A stretch of 64,000 nucleotides of DNA from an uncultured Bacilli bacterium (GCA_934098505.1 CAKOOR010000001.1:382831-446830); one strand, 5' to 3'; shown: positions 15,262 through 24,315, numbered from the stretch's first letter. Notes: generated from the sequence alone by a model not told the origin. Numbers and translations are program-made.

Positions 15262-16534
15262 ATTTTATCTTAGCTCCTATTAAAAGGATAAGGGATACGA
15301 TTAAAGCATAAAGGCTCACATGATTACTTTTAACGCCAGTATAAATATCATCGCTAGGTACAATATTATCGACAGTCTTAGTATTATCAATATCATACAT
15401 ATAATAAACTTCTTGAACACCTTCGATAAAGGTTCCTTCTTTTTGCCCATCTACTCTTACTAATTTATAACCATCAAAACTTTTTTCTTCCGTAGCATAA
15501 GCTTTACCTACTTCATCACGCATAGTAATTTTATCTGTAAGTAAATTTCCCAAGGTATCAATATAATAAACATAAACATTACCATACTTAAGAACTTTAT
15601 CAAAAGATAAACCGACTTCAACGCCATAAGTAAATTCCATATAACTATTTCTTGTTAAAGGTCCATTTAAATGAAAAGAAAATGGTTCTAAAGAAGTTTC
15701 ACTAGTCTTAGGAATTGTTATTTCTAAAAAAGTCTTATTTAAATCCTGATAACTTTGTTCTTTGCGAGAATAAGCTCCTATACTATATTTAGCATCATCT
15801 AACTTAGTTTTATCATTATATTTCATTGTTAAAAGGACATTATAAAAATAATTTTGTTGAAATTCTATTAAGTTATTATTGGTTTCAAGAGTTGTACTTC
15901 TTTTACTAATATTGGTCCATATCTTTCCAATATAAGTATCAGTTAAATCTTCTAAGCAAGTAAATTTAGTGTGATATTTATTATTAAAATAATCAACATA
16001 GTACTTATCTAAATCTTGAATACCATTAGTATAACCAAGTTCTTTTAATTTTGGCACAATACTTTCGTCTTTTAGCTGCTCATCGGTTAAATTTTGATTA
16101 TCAAATAAAGCTTTTAAAGGTTCGCTATTGTAAAGACGATACATAGTTGCAAATTTTGGAATTTTGGCATTATTATAACTAATTAAATTGGGATAGTTGT
16201 TGGTATCTTCAATAGGCTTTAAATACAAAGAATTATCTTGATAAGTATAATCATTATTACTTAAATTAATTATTTTTAAACTAAAATTTCTAGTATCACC
16301 AGGCATGGATACATAATTTTCATTATAAAAAATACTTGGTTTAATAGTTAATTCTTTATCTTTAAAATTTTCAGGAATGGTAATAGTTTCAACACAATCT
16401 TTTTTCTCACAAACAACATTTCTAGTAATGCCACTTTCTTCTTTAGAAGTAACATAAGGAGCATCCCATTTTCCCTTGGCATTAACATTAACAGCCGCTA
16501 AGGCGATAACTACTGGTACTAAAATCTTTTTCAT
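15248..16534 (-). CDS. Secreted MucBP-domain surface protein with sorting-signal-like C-terminus
   Basis: About 428 residues. A signal peptide (MKKILVPVVIALAAVNVNAKG) is followed by a long extracellular region. A MucBP-type module lies near residues 320-385 (VYVYYIDTLGNLLTD ... GYKLVRVDGQKEGTFIEG ... YYMYDI). The C-terminus has a sorting-signal layout: DDIYTGV, a ~20-residue hydrophobic helix and a basic tail (KIKYARK). The TG is preceded by IY rather than LPx, so the motif is non-canonical. The start at 16534 is chosen because it begins the signal peptide; an upstream in-frame ATG is not plausible. MucBP domains bind mucins or glycans, which would fit a gut organism (inference). Confidence 0.75.
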   Translation of the reverse strand: MKKILVPVVIALAAVNVNAKGKWDAPYVTSKEESGITRNVVCEKKDCVETITIPENFKDKELTIKPSIFYNENYVSMPGDTRNFSLKIINLSNNDYTYQDNSLYLKPIEDTNNYPNLISYNNAKIPKFATMYRLYNSEPLKALFDNQNLTDEQLKDESIVPKLKELGYTNGIQDLDKYYVDYFNNKYHTKFTCLEDLTDTYIGKIWTNISKRSTTLETNNNLIEFQQNYFYNVLLTMKYNDKTKLDDAKYSIGAYSRKEQSYQDLNKTFLEITIPKTSETSLEPFSFHLNGPLTRNSYMEFTYGVEVGLSFDKVLKYGNVYVYYIDTLGNLLTDKITMRDEVGKAYATEEKSFDGYKLVRVDGQKEGTFIEGVQEVYYMYDIDNTKTVDNIVPSDDIYTGVKSNHVSLYALIVSLILLIGAKIKYARK

Positions 16535-16644
16535 ATTTATCTCTCTTTCTTTTCGAGATAATAATACAATAAGTACTGTGTCGAATTTTGCCAAATTATA
16601 ACCTTAAATAATTTTTTTTAAGAAAAAAAGAATGCGCAAGCACT

Positions 16645-16899
16645 CTACTTATTAATATCTTCTAATACAGACTTTAGAAATGCCAACCCAACTTTCTTTT
16701 CTTCAGGAGTTTTCATTTCTAATAGTTTTATTTTTTTATCTGATTGTTCCTCATAGATGGAATAAAATACTTGAAGTTTATCGTCTTTATAAGTTTTATC
16801 AGTATAAAGCATATAATTTTTCTGGGTATATTCTTCGTCATAATATGTAGCAATTACATAATACGTGATATTATTTTCAATAAATCTAAAATCTTCCAT
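16645..16899 (-). CDS. Small DUF1292/YrzB-like protein
   Basis: 84 residues. The pattern of a short beta region followed by Y-x-x-Y-T-D-K, YSIYEEQ and a C-terminal helix resembles the YrzB/DUF1292 group. A more typical member lies at 23622-23900. Function unknown. Shine-Dalgarno GTAGGTG is present; the upstream gene ends 7 bases before this one starts. Confidence 0.6.
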   Translation of the reverse strand: MEDFRFIENNITYYVIATYYDEEYTQKNYMLYTDKTYKDDKLQVFYSIYEEQSDKKIKLLEMKTPEEKKVGLAFLKSVLEDINK

Positions 16900-16906
16900 T
16901 ATACAC

Positions 16907-17356
16907 CTACTTTAATTTTAATTCTTTTACTAATTCATCTTCATTTAATTCATCATTATGTTTGAATATTTCAACATTAGGAATAAAATAGATAGTTGGA
17001 TTCATAGTTAGCATCGTTGGATTAACTTGATAGGGCTGATTACTATTACTATCATAAGCAGTGTAGCCATCTACTTTTTTGTAACCGGTCATATCTTTGT
17101 GATGAATAATATAACCATCTGGCACTTCATAATAAATTTCACTATACTCGGCAAAGACGCCGTTTTTAATATTTTCTTCATCTTCATTGATAACTTGAAC
17201 TTGATGATTCCATCCTAAAATTCTAGTTAGTAAACAAATGTTTTCATTATGATTGACTGTATATTCATTAATTGCGATAGTACCTCCTATGGCAATAGCC
17301 ACTGCTAAGGGAGTCACTCCCGCAAATTTTCTTATTCTTTTTTTATCAATTTTCAT
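16907..17356 (-). CDS. Hypothetical single-pass membrane protein
   Basis: 149 residues. One membrane segment near the N-terminus (about 12-30) is followed by a ~115-residue polar domain rich in Asn, Tyr and acidic residues, probably outside the cell (EIYYEVPDGYIIHHKDMTGYKKV). No family recognised. An excellent ribosome site (AAGGAG) precedes the ATG. It is followed after 7 bases by the DUF1292-like gene, so the two are likely co-transcribed. Confidence 0.6.
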   Translation of the reverse strand: MKIDKKRIRKFAGVTPLAVAIAIGGTIAINEYTVNHNENICLLTRILGWNHQVQVINEDEENIKNGVFAEYSEIYYEVPDGYIIHHKDMTGYKKVDGYTAYDSNSNQPYQVNPTMLTMNPTIYFIPNVEIFKHNDELNEDELVKELKLK

Positions 17357-17536
17357 TATGTCTTCTCCTTCCTGCAGTTTCTTATTATAAGTTAACTTTT
17401 TGTAAATTTCAAGTCAGTTTAATAAATTTCACAAGAAATTCACATAAATTAATTTCTATTAACTTTATATTGATAAAAGTAAGGAAAGAAAGAATATTTT
17501 TAAAATTAAAAAGATATCGGTTGACGCCAAATATCT

Positions 17537-17779
17537 TTAAATTGAATCAATATTTAATTTTACTCTACCTAAATTCATAATGTAAGCATGAGCTTGCACC
17601 AAAGTTCTAATTGCATTAGCCATTTTGCCACCTTTGCCAATTACAATGCTGCGATCCTCATCGCTTACTAACACTTCAATTATTAAATCATCTTCTAACT
17701 TAAATTCACTAACGCGAACTTTTTCAGGATTACTAACAATTGATTTAACTAAGTATTCGGTAAATTCTTTTAATTCCAT
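17537..17779 (-). CDS. khpA: RNA-binding KH-domain protein KhpA
   Basis: 80 residues, the normal KhpA size. A single type II KH domain with the GxxG loop is seen in SIVIGKGGKMANAIRTLVQA. With KhpB, KhpA binds many RNAs and affects cell elongation and division in Gram-positive cocci. It follows rpsP by 3 bases, the standard rpsP-khpA order in Firmicutes, and should be driven by the rpsP promoter. Confidence 0.95.
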   Translation of the reverse strand: MELKEFTEYLVKSIVSNPEKVRVSEFKLEDDLIIEVLVSDEDRSIVIGKGGKMANAIRTLVQAHAYIMNLGRVKLNIDSI

Positions 17780-17782
17780 AAA

Positions 17783-18058
17783 TTAATTTTCTTTCTTTTT
17801 AGATTCAGCATATTTTTTCATAATGCCTTCACCAGCAAGAATGTTCTTAACTGTATCAGTTGGAACAGCACCGTTGTTTAACCATTTGATAGCTTTTTCT
17901 TCATCAACTGTAATAACTGCAGGATTTTTAATTGGATTATAAGTACCTACTGTTTCGATGAATCTACCATCTCTTGGGCATCTTGAGTCAGCTGCAACTA
18001 TTCTATAGAATGGTTTTTGTTTAGAACCCATTCTTTTTAATCTTAATTTAACTGCCAT
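17783..18058 (-). CDS. rpsP: 30S ribosomal protein S16
   Basis: 91 residues from [21 protein letters not shown], the diagnostic S16 start, followed by the conserved [19 protein letters not shown]16 is a primary 16S rRNA binding protein needed for 30S assembly. The ATG at 18058 has AAGGAGGG 6 bases upstream, which excludes the longer frame. A strong promoter lies just upstream. rimM and trmD, which often follow rpsP-khpA, are not here. Confidence 0.98.
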   Translation of the reverse strand: MAVKLRLKRMGSKQKPFYRIVAADSRCPRDGRFIETVGTYNPIKNPAVITVDEEKAIKWLNNGAVPTDTVKNILAGEGIMKKYAESKKKEN

Positions 18059-18091
18059 TTGTATTCCCTCCTTCACTTAATAACAGTAATT

Positions 18092-18120
18092 ATCTTATCA
18101 TATGTAGTTATCACTGTCAA
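18092..18120 (-). promoter_or_regulatory. Strong sigma-A promoter for rpsP-khpA
   Basis: On the minus strand a perfect TTGACA (18115-18120) is followed after 17 bases by TAAGAT (18092-18097). It lies ~34 bases before the rpsP start. Confidence 0.85.
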
Positions 18121-18153
18121 CCTTTTTTAGTTAACAGCATAATAAAAGGGCAA

Positions 18154-18178
18154 GAAAAAAGGAAGACTATTCTCCCTT
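18154..18178 (-). terminator. Terminator of tig
   Basis: On the minus strand AAGGGAGA and TCTTCCTT form an 8-pair stem (one G-T) with a 4-base loop, followed by a T run. It overlaps the tig stop codon. Confidence 0.75.
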
Positions 18179-19411
18179 AATGATGTTGATTGCTTCACGC
18201 ATTTTCATGTCGTATTTAACCATATCAAGACCACCAAATTCTTTTAGTAAATCTTCTTTAGTCATGCCATAATTTTTAGCCATTTCTTCAGCTTTTGCTT
18301 CAGCATCTTTGTCGCTAATTTCAATTTTTTCTTCTTTAGCAACTTCTTCTAATAAGAATCTTTCTTTTACTCTTGTTGTAGCTGTTTCCTCATATTGTTT
18401 ATGTAAGTCTTCATGAGTCATACCAGTAAATTGCATGTATTGATCAAGAGTTAGACCATTCATCTTTAATTGTTGTGATACTTGGTCAATAATTCTATGA
18501 ATTTCTTCGTCAATGATTTCTGGATTAATTTCTACAGTCATCTTTGATACAGCAAGTTTTAAGCAGTCATCAATGTATTTATCTTCAATTTCAGCTTCTT
18601 TACGAGTCTTAATTTGTTCTTTAACTTTTGCTTTTAGTTCATCAGCTGTCTTAACATCTTCATAACCTAAATCCTTAAAGAAATCTTCATTTAATTCTGG
18701 TAAAACTCTTTCTTTAATAATATTTACTTTTACTTTGAATACTACATCTTTACCCTTAAGTTCTTCAGTATAGTTTTCTGGAAATTTTAAATTTAAATCC
18801 TTTTCTTCACCAACAGCCATACCAATTAAGCCTTCTTCAAAGCCTGGGATAAATGTGTTTGAGCCAATTTCTAATGGATAATTTTCACCTTTACCACCTT
18901 CGAATGGTTTACCATCTAAGAAACCTTCAAAGTCAATGATTGCAGTATTGCCGTTTTCAACTTTGCCACTTTCCTTAACTTTGATTTCAGCGTATTTAGT
19001 TTGAAGTTTAGTAATTTCTTCGTCTACTTCTTTAGCTGTTACTTTAGCAGTTTCTTTCTTAATTCCTAAATTTTTATATTCTCCTAATTTAACATCAGGT
19101 TTAGAAATAAATGTATATTCAATGCTAATTCCATCTTTATTAATATCTTTAATATCAACAGTTGGCTGAACAACTGGCATTTCTTTAACTTCTTCTAAAG
19201 TCTTTTTATATTCAGTTGTAAGTAAAATGTCGATAGCATCGTTATAAAGTGGTTCTACACCATTTTTACTAACGAACATATCAAAAGGTACCATTCCTTT
19301 TCTAAAACCATCAACAGTTACATCTTTTTTAATTTTATTATAAGCATCTTTAATAGCCTTAGTCCAAATTTCACCTTTATATTCTTTTACAACTTTTTTT
19401 ACATTATTCAT
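18167..19411 (-). CDS. tig: Trigger factor (ribosome-associated chaperone)
   Basis: 414 residues. Trigger factor docks at the ribosome exit tunnel via an N-terminal domain, has a peptidyl-prolyl isomerase domain and a C-terminal chaperone domain. The ribosome signature VDGFRKGMVP (about residues 33-42) is present, with Met where Lys is usual. The FKBP-like domain is at about 145-230 (NGNTAIIDFEGFLDGKPFEGG). The first beta strand before the signature appears slightly shorter than in most homologues. It carries its own promoter region (TATAAT at 19438-19443) and terminator. Confidence 0.96.
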   Translation of the reverse strand: MNNVKKVVKEYKGEIWTKAIKDAYNKIKKDVTVDGFRKGMVPFDMFVSKNGVEPLYNDAIDILLTTEYKKTLEEVKEMPVVQPTVDIKDINKDGISIEYTFISKPDVKLGEYKNLGIKKETAKVTAKEVDEEITKLQTKYAEIKVKESGKVENGNTAIIDFEGFLDGKPFEGGKGENYPLEIGSNTFIPGFEEGLIGMAVGEEKDLNLKFPENYTEELKGKDVVFKVKVNIIKERVLPELNEDFFKDLGYEDVKTADELKAKVKEQIKTRKEAEIEDKYIDDCLKLAVSKMTVEINPEIIDEEIHRIIDQVSQQLKMNGLTLDQYMQFTGMTHEDLHKQYEETATTRVKERFLLEEVAKEEKIEISDKDAEAKAEEMAKNYGMTKEDLLKEFGGLDMVKYDMKMREAINIIKGE

Positions 19412-19437
19412 AAAATTCTTCCTTTTCTAACCTCTAT

Positions 19438-19443
19438 ATTATA
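19438..19443 (-). promoter_or_regulatory. -10 box (TATAAT) upstream of tig
   Basis: TATAAT on the minus strand lies 26 bases before the tig ATG. The hexamer 17 bases further (TCGCTT) is a weak -35. Confidence 0.45.
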
Positions 19444-19471
19444 ACTTAAAACTAGCAATAAAGCGAGTAAA

Positions 19472-19942
19472 TTAAGCAATTTTTACAATTTTAACGTCAT
19501 ACGAACCAGTTGGAGTTATAACATTAACTATTTCACCAGCACGATGACCTAAAATGGCCTTACCAATAGGTGACTCATTAGAGATTTTATTAGCAAATGG
19601 GTCAGCTTCCATGGAACCTACGATTGAGTATTCTTCTTCCTCATCATCGTCTATATAATTTAAAGTGACATTAGAGCCAACGCTAACTGTTTCTTTAGAT
19701 GCGCCATCCATTACTTGACAATGTTCTAGTTTAAATTCTAATTCTTTGATTCTAGCCTCTACTTGAGCTTGTTCATTACGAGCAGCATCGTATTCAGCAT
19801 TTTCTGATAAATCTCCTAAACTTCTTGCTTCTTGTAATGCAGCAATTACCTCAGGTCTTTTCTTTAATTTTAAGTCGTTCAATTCAGTTTCTAACGCCAA
19901 ATAACCTTGTGGTGTTAATAGAATTGTTTGTTCTTTTGTCAT
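19472..19942 (-). CDS. greA: Transcription elongation factor GreA
   Basis: 156 residues. An N-terminal coiled coil (ELNDLKLKKRPEVIAALQEARSLGD region, with acidic tip residues in GDLSENAEYDAARNEQ) is followed by an FKBP-like C-terminal domain (SPIGKAILGHRAGEIV). GreA stimulates RNA cleavage in backtracked RNA polymerase. It lies downstream of the U32/trmR/mltG/ruvX block as in Bacillus (udk, usually between, is absent). Confidence 0.97.
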   Translation of the reverse strand: MTKEQTILLTPQGYLALETELNDLKLKKRPEVIAALQEARSLGDLSENAEYDAARNEQAQVEARIKELEFKLEHCQVMDGASKETVSVGSNVTLNYIDDDEEEEYSIVGSMEADPFANKISNESPIGKAILGHRAGEIVNVITPTGSYDVKIVKIA

Positions 19943-19993
19943 TTTTATTCTCTCCTCTAAAAAATTATCTATCTAAGAATACTACAAATTATA

Positions 19994-21175
19994 TTAAAAG
20001 TCAAACACTTTTATTCGTAGCATATCCATCTTACTTAGTGGTATTTCACACTTAAATTTTATTAGCTGTTTTGGATGACGAGCCACTTCTAACTCGTTAC
20101 CTTCAGTATCATAAATTTGGGGAATAGTTAAAGTTTGCGTATCAATATCAGGGCCAAAGACTTCAACTATGTCACCGGGTTGAAAGTAGTTTCGTTGCTC
20201 TACAGTTACTTCTTTTTTGTCCTTATCATATTCTATTACAATGCCCAAGAAATCTTGATTACTAATTTCATTACGATCTAAAAAGTATTGCTCATCGACG
20301 CCTGGTTCCTTATCAAAAAATTGCGGTACGGAGTCACGGTTAGCACATCTATTTAGGACATTTAAAGCATAAGTTGCATACTTTTCTGTTAAAGTATTAC
20401 TTTTTATTTTATCAATAAGACTGCGATATGTAGAAATAACAGTAGCAATATAATAAATACTACGCATACGTCCTTCTACTTTGAAGGAATTAACGCCTAC
20501 TTCAATCATTTCTTTAATAAATGGTACCATATTTAAATCTTTAGGCATCATCGTAAAATCAGGTTCATTATCATCAGCCCTAAAAACATAACGGCATACC
20601 TGACTACAACCACCACGATTAGAATCACGATTAGTGGCATAATTACTCATGACACAGCGACCACTAACAGAAGTACACATAGCTCCATGAATAAAGCATT
20701 CTAAGTCCAAATGGGTTTCATCTTTTATTCTTTTAATATCTTCTTTGGATGTTTCGCGAGCTAAAACTACTCTTTTGGCTCCCAAGTTTTTATAAAATAA
20801 GGCAGATTCATAGTTACTAGTTGAAGCTTGGGTCGAAACGTGTAATTCTGTCTTCAAACCTAACTTTTGATGAAGGGACATAATGTAGATATCACTGACA
20901 ATTATCCCATCAACGCCGATTTTATCTAGATTTAAAAGGTATTCTTCTAATCCTAAAGTATCAGCATTATGCGGAACAATGTTAACCGTTACATAAACTC
21001 TCTTATTAAGACTATGGGCAAAATCGACCCCACTCTTTAAATCATCAAGGCTAAAATTTTTAGCATTGGCTCTTAAGGAATAGTCAGTCCCTCCCACGTA
21101 TACCGCATCAGCACCATATAAAAGTGCTACTTTTAATCTTTCTAAATCCCCTGCGGGCGCTAATAACTCAATCAT
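19994..21175 (-). CDS. trhP2: U32-family tRNA 5-hydroxyuridine synthesis protein (TrhP2/YrrO type)
   Basis: 393 residues. The U32 signature is complete: ELLAPAGDLERLKVAL at the N-terminus, ELHVSTQASTSNYESALFY, and the Cys-rich core (CFIHGAMCTSVSGRCVMSNY ... RGGCSQVCRY) that may hold an iron-sulphur cluster. A C-terminal beta domain begins near FFQ/QPGDIVEVFGPD. In Bacillus the YrrN-YrrO pair is needed to make 5-hydroxyuridine at tRNA position 34, later methylated by TrmR. Its start overlaps the stop of the partner gene by 4 bases. Older annotation as a collagenase-like protease is probably misleading. Confidence 0.9.
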   Translation of the reverse strand: MIELLAPAGDLERLKVALLYGADAVYVGGTDYSLRANAKNFSLDDLKSGVDFAHSLNKRVYVTVNIVPHNADTLGLEEYLLNLDKIGVDGIIVSDIYIMSLHQKLGLKTELHVSTQASTSNYESALFYKNLGAKRVVLARETSKEDIKRIKDETHLDLECFIHGAMCTSVSGRCVMSNYATNRDSNRGGCSQVCRYVFRADDNEPDFTMMPKDLNMVPFIKEMIEVGVNSFKVEGRMRSIYYIATVISTYRSLIDKIKSNTLTEKYATYALNVLNRCANRDSVPQFFDKEPGVDEQYFLDRNEISNQDFLGIVIEYDKDKKEVTVEQRNYFQPGDIVEVFGPDIDTQTLTIPQIYDTEGNELEVARHPKQLIKFKCEIPLSKMDMLRIKVFDF

Positions 21176-21960
21176 TTGATATCTCCTATCTTAAAGACAG
21201 TCTTTTTGGTTAAAAAGCCATTATCGGTATTGACTATGTCTTCTCCGTGAAAAAATTTTATGATAGTATCTACACTTAAGAAAGTTGTATTAACATAAAA
21301 ATAATAAACATTGTTTAAATCAAGACAGTCTAAAACAGCACATTTATTAGAAAAACCAACGGTACTACCCTCTTCTTCAAAAAGAGTAAATTTAACACTT
21401 CCCATTTTATCCGTTATATGTAAAGGATTATTATGCGGTAAATGATAATAATCTTCATAGTTAGAAACTAATTTACGTTTAGAGTACATTACTTGATTAT
21501 AGCCTAATAAATGATAAACGACTGGTTTTCTAACATTGATATCGATTTCTTGCAATTCTTCTTTAGTTAATTCATTAGAAACAAAAACACTGTCAACATA
21601 ATTTAGCCAGACATTTATTGACTTGTAATTGCAATTAAAATGATTTATAAAAAGAATTATTTCTTTATTTAAAGCTTTTATGGTCTTAAGAAGACCAATA
21701 TCTTCGATTACAAATCCTTTAATATTTAATTTCGGTAAAATACTCTTTAATTCATCGATTTCTTTATTATTTAAAACTTTGTTAATTAGACAATAAATAT
21801 TACTTTGGCTAGCAACGGCATTAATTTCTTCTATTTGAAAGCTGGCTGGATAACCAACAGTATACCCTTTTAACGGCAAAAGAAAGGTAGAAATACCTTC
21901 CGCTTTATATTTATCTATTTCTTCTAAATTATTAATACTTATTAAGATTTTATTCTTCAT
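21172..21960 (-). CDS. trhP1: Short U32-family partner (TrhP1/YrrN type)
   Basis: About 262 residues. Divergent U32-like barrel without the Cys-rich core of its partner. Conserved spots include VVYHLLGYNQVMYSKRKL and TLFEEEGSTVGFSNKCAVL near the C-terminus. The ATG at 21960 overlaps the trmR stop, which fixes the start. Placement between trmR and trhP2 matches Bacillus yrrM-yrrN-yrrO, and the assignment depends mostly on that synteny. Confidence 0.8.
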   Translation of the reverse strand: MKNKILISINNLEEIDKYKAEGISTFLLPLKGYTVGYPASFQIEEINAVASQSNIYCLINKVLNNKEIDELKSILPKLNIKGFVIEDIGLLKTIKALNKEIILFINHFNCNYKSINVWLNYVDSVFVSNELTKEELQEIDINVRKPVVYHLLGYNQVMYSKRKLVSNYEDYYHLPHNNPLHITDKMGSVKFTLFEEEGSTVGFSNKCAVLDCLDLNNVYYFYVNTTFLSVDTIIKFFHGEDIVNTDNGFLTKKTVFKIGDIK

Positions 21961-22543
21961 CTTTACGTTTACTAACACTTATACCATCTCCAATATTTAG
22001 AAATTCTGTGGTAAATTCTTCATTATTTTTTAAGAAGTCAATATAGGATTCAATTTTACTAACTAATTGTCTTAAATTTTTGCTTTCGATAGTATCACTT
22101 TTACCAACATAACCATGAAAATTAATATTATCGGTTATGATAACGCCACCCTTATTCAAAAAATACTTATATTTTTCAAAGAATTTAGTATATTGACCTT
22201 TAGCGGCATCAATAAAAATTAAGTCATATGATACTCCAGTCAAATTAACATCAAGGGCATCTTGATAAACAACGTTGATTTTTTTATCTAAACCGCATTT
22301 TTTAATGTTTTTTAAGCATTCCATATAGCGAGTTTCATCACGTTCGATGGTTGTAACGGTAGTTGGTTGGTTACTTGAAGCCATCAAAATAGCGGAATAA
22401 CCAATAGCACTACCAATTTCTAAAATATTTTTGACATTATGCTCTTTAATATACTTCATAATATAGCAAATTGATTCTTTTTCAATTATGGGTACATTAT
22501 TTTCTTTGGCATATTTTTCAATTTCTAAAATTTGTTCTTTCAT
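21950..22543 (-). CDS. trmR: tRNA 5-hydroxyuridine methyltransferase TrmR (YrrM)
   Basis: 197 residues, class I SAM-dependent O-methyltransferase. Motif I is ILEIGSAIGYSAILMA, the acidic motif is TTIERDE, and YDLIFIDAAKGQY followed by GGVIITDNINFHGYV holds the metal-binding catalytic residues. In Bacillus TrmR converts 5-hydroxyuridine to 5-methoxyuridine at wobble position 34. The two U32 genes that make its substrate follow directly, a full pathway unit. Confidence 0.92.
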   Translation of the reverse strand: MKEQILEIEKYAKENNVPIIEKESICYIMKYIKEHNVKNILEIGSAIGYSAILMASSNQPTTVTTIERDETRYMECLKNIKKCGLDKKINVVYQDALDVNLTGVSYDLIFIDAAKGQYTKFFEKYKYFLNKGGVIITDNINFHGYVGKSDTIESKNLRQLVSKIESYIDFLKNNEEFTTEFLNIGDGISVSKRKDEE

Positions 22544-22555
22544 AATTCATCACCT

Positions 22556-23629
22556 TTAATCGTAGACATACCATAAACCTTGATTTTTTAAGTCATTAAT
22601 AATGGCATTAAATTCACTTTGATTTTTTGCATAATATGTCTTTTTATTTTTATCTGCAACAAAATAGTAATAATCGGTACTAGCAGGGTTAATGGTTGCA
22701 ATGATACTTTCTAAACCACTACTACAAATTGGTCCGACTGGTAAAGCGCTCACACAAGTTGATCTGGTATTATAAGGATTGCAAGTATCTAAGTCTTTTT
22801 GTGTTAATTCAACTGAGAAGTCTTTTTTCACGGCGTAATAAGTCGTTACATCACTACCAAGAGTCCAACCATCTTTTAGGCGGTTATAAAAGACACTAGC
22901 AACCCCACTTCTTGACTCATCGTTTACGCCTTCTAATTCAACAATCGAAGCTAGAGTTAAAATTTGATGAGTAGTATAACCACTATTTTCAATATCTTTT
23001 TTATAAGGAGCTAATTTATTTGCTAAACCATTTATTAAGGTTAAAATAATCTCTTTTAAATTAGCCTCTTTGCGGAAATTATAAGTATCAGGGAAGAAAT
23101 AACCTTCTAGGGGATAATAAATATCTTTATTTAAAATTTCTTCATCGATAAACCAGTAATTTGTAATAAGTTCGTTTAAGAAATCTTTATTCGTTAACAA
23201 AGCATTTATCTCATCGTTACTAATGCCAAAATTTTTAGCTATCGTATCAACATAGTAAGGAAGTCTTTTGCCTTCAACAAAGGTCACAGTTACTTCATCA
23301 TCAATAACTTTGCCATCTTGAAAGGAATTTAAGATTTCACTCGTTGACATACTTTTGTTAAGGTTATAAATGCCAGCTTGAATATTAGTTATTTTATTTA
23401 GCTTCATATATATTTTAGCTATGGTTACATTTTTAATCAAGCCTTGTTCTTTTAAAGATGCTAAAACTTCATTAGAAGTTGTTTTATAAGGTATTTCAAA
23501 AGTAATATTACTACTATCTTTACTTACCGGACCTAGCAAAACATTATAAGTTATAATTATACTTAATAAAATTACAAATATTAAGCATGCGATAGCACTA
23601 ATTATTTTAATTATTTTTTGTTTAGACAT
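22556..23629 (-). CDS. mltG: Endolytic murein transglycosylase MltG
   Basis: 357 residues. A single N-terminal membrane helix (about 7-29), a LysM-like domain (ITFEIPYKTTSNEVLASL) and the YceG catalytic domain. LASIVELEG carries the catalytic Glu, followed by SGVASVFYNRLKDGWTLGSD and YNTRSTCVSALPVGPICSSG. MltG cleaves nascent glycan strands and acts with elongation and division synthases. It overlaps the YrzB-like gene upstream by 8 bases and sits 12 bases ahead of trmR. Confidence 0.95.
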   Translation of the reverse strand: MSKQKIIKIISAIACLIFVILLSIIITYNVLLGPVSKDSSNITFEIPYKTTSNEVLASLKEQGLIKNVTIAKIYMKLNKITNIQAGIYNLNKSMSTSEILNSFQDGKVIDDEVTVTFVEGKRLPYYVDTIAKNFGISNDEINALLTNKDFLNELITNYWFIDEEILNKDIYYPLEGYFFPDTYNFRKEANLKEIILTLINGLANKLAPYKKDIENSGYTTHQILTLASIVELEGVNDESRSGVASVFYNRLKDGWTLGSDVTTYYAVKKDFSVELTQKDLDTCNPYNTRSTCVSALPVGPICSSGLESIIATINPASTDYYYFVADKNKKTYYAKNQSEFNAIINDLKNQGLWYVYD

Positions 23630-23900
23630 TTTTCTCTTCTTCCATTTTCTTTTGAATAGATTCTAAAATATTAAAGATAAGATTCCATTCTTTTTCAGTT
23701 TCAATAGGATAAAGATTCATATCTTTACCGGTAGCATCATAAATAGAAGCATAGACTTTTTCTTTACCATCTTCATCTTTTTCATGATTAGTATATACTA
23801 TATAACTTTTTTTGGTTTCTTCACTATCAAAGGTAAAAAGTGGATCAAATAAACATTCTTCCCCTTTATCGTTTATTAATTTGATTTTATTATTTTTCAT
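23622..23900 (-). CDS. DUF1292 protein (YrzB family)
   Basis: 92 residues. FDPLFTFDSEETKKSYIVYTNHEKDEDGKEKVYASIYD matches the DUF1292/YrzB pattern (a core strand-loop-strand with Y-x-V-Y-T). Located between ruvX and mltG with overlaps on both sides, the same place as yrzB in Bacillus. Function is unknown. Confidence 0.88.
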   Translation of the reverse strand: MKNNKIKLINDKGEECLFDPLFTFDSEETKKSYIVYTNHEKDEDGKEKVYASIYDATGKDMNLYPIETEKEWNLIFNILESIQKKMEEEKNV

Positions 23901-24315
23901 TATTATTCCTTTTCTTTAAATAAGTATCAAGTATAATCATCGCTGCTGTTACATCAATTATATTTTTTCTTTTTTTCCGTGACATATCATTGGCTAATAA
24001 TATGTTAGTTGCTTCCACTGTGCTTAATCTTTCATCAACAAAATTTATGGGTATATTAACATATTTTTCTAAGATTGTTTTAAAATCTTCACTTCTTTTA
24101 GTGGCAAAGCCGCTGGTATTATTCATGTTTTTAGGAAGGCCTAAAGCAATTTCAGTAACATTTTCTTTTTCAACAATATCGGCAACTTCTTTAGCTAAAT
24201 TATCGTATTCTTCATTATTATACTTTAATAATTTATACGGATTAGCAATAATGCCGGTCTTAGAAATAGCTACGCCTAAAGTTTTGGTTCCTAAATCTAA
24301 CCCTAATGCTGTCAT
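23890..24315 (-). CDS. ruvX: Putative pre-16S rRNA nuclease / Holliday junction resolvase-like RuvX (YqgF)
   Basis: About 141 residues. RNase H-like fold with LGLDLGTKTLGVA (first catalytic Asp), EIALGLPKNMNNTSG and FVDERLSTVEA (catalytic Glu), and a C-terminal DVTAAMIILDTYL (last Asp). In E. coli the homologue matures 16S rRNA; a recombination role has been proposed elsewhere. The ATG at 24315 is preceded by GAGGTG. First gene of the conserved ruvX-yrzB-mltG-trmR-trhP1-trhP2 order. Confidence 0.94.
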   Translation of the reverse strand: MTALGLDLGTKTLGVAISKTGIIANPYKLLKYNNEEYDNLAKEVADIVEKENVTEIALGLPKNMNNTSGFATKRSEDFKTILEKYVNIPINFVDERLSTVEATNILLANDMSRKKRKNIIDVTAAMIILDTYLKKRNNNEK

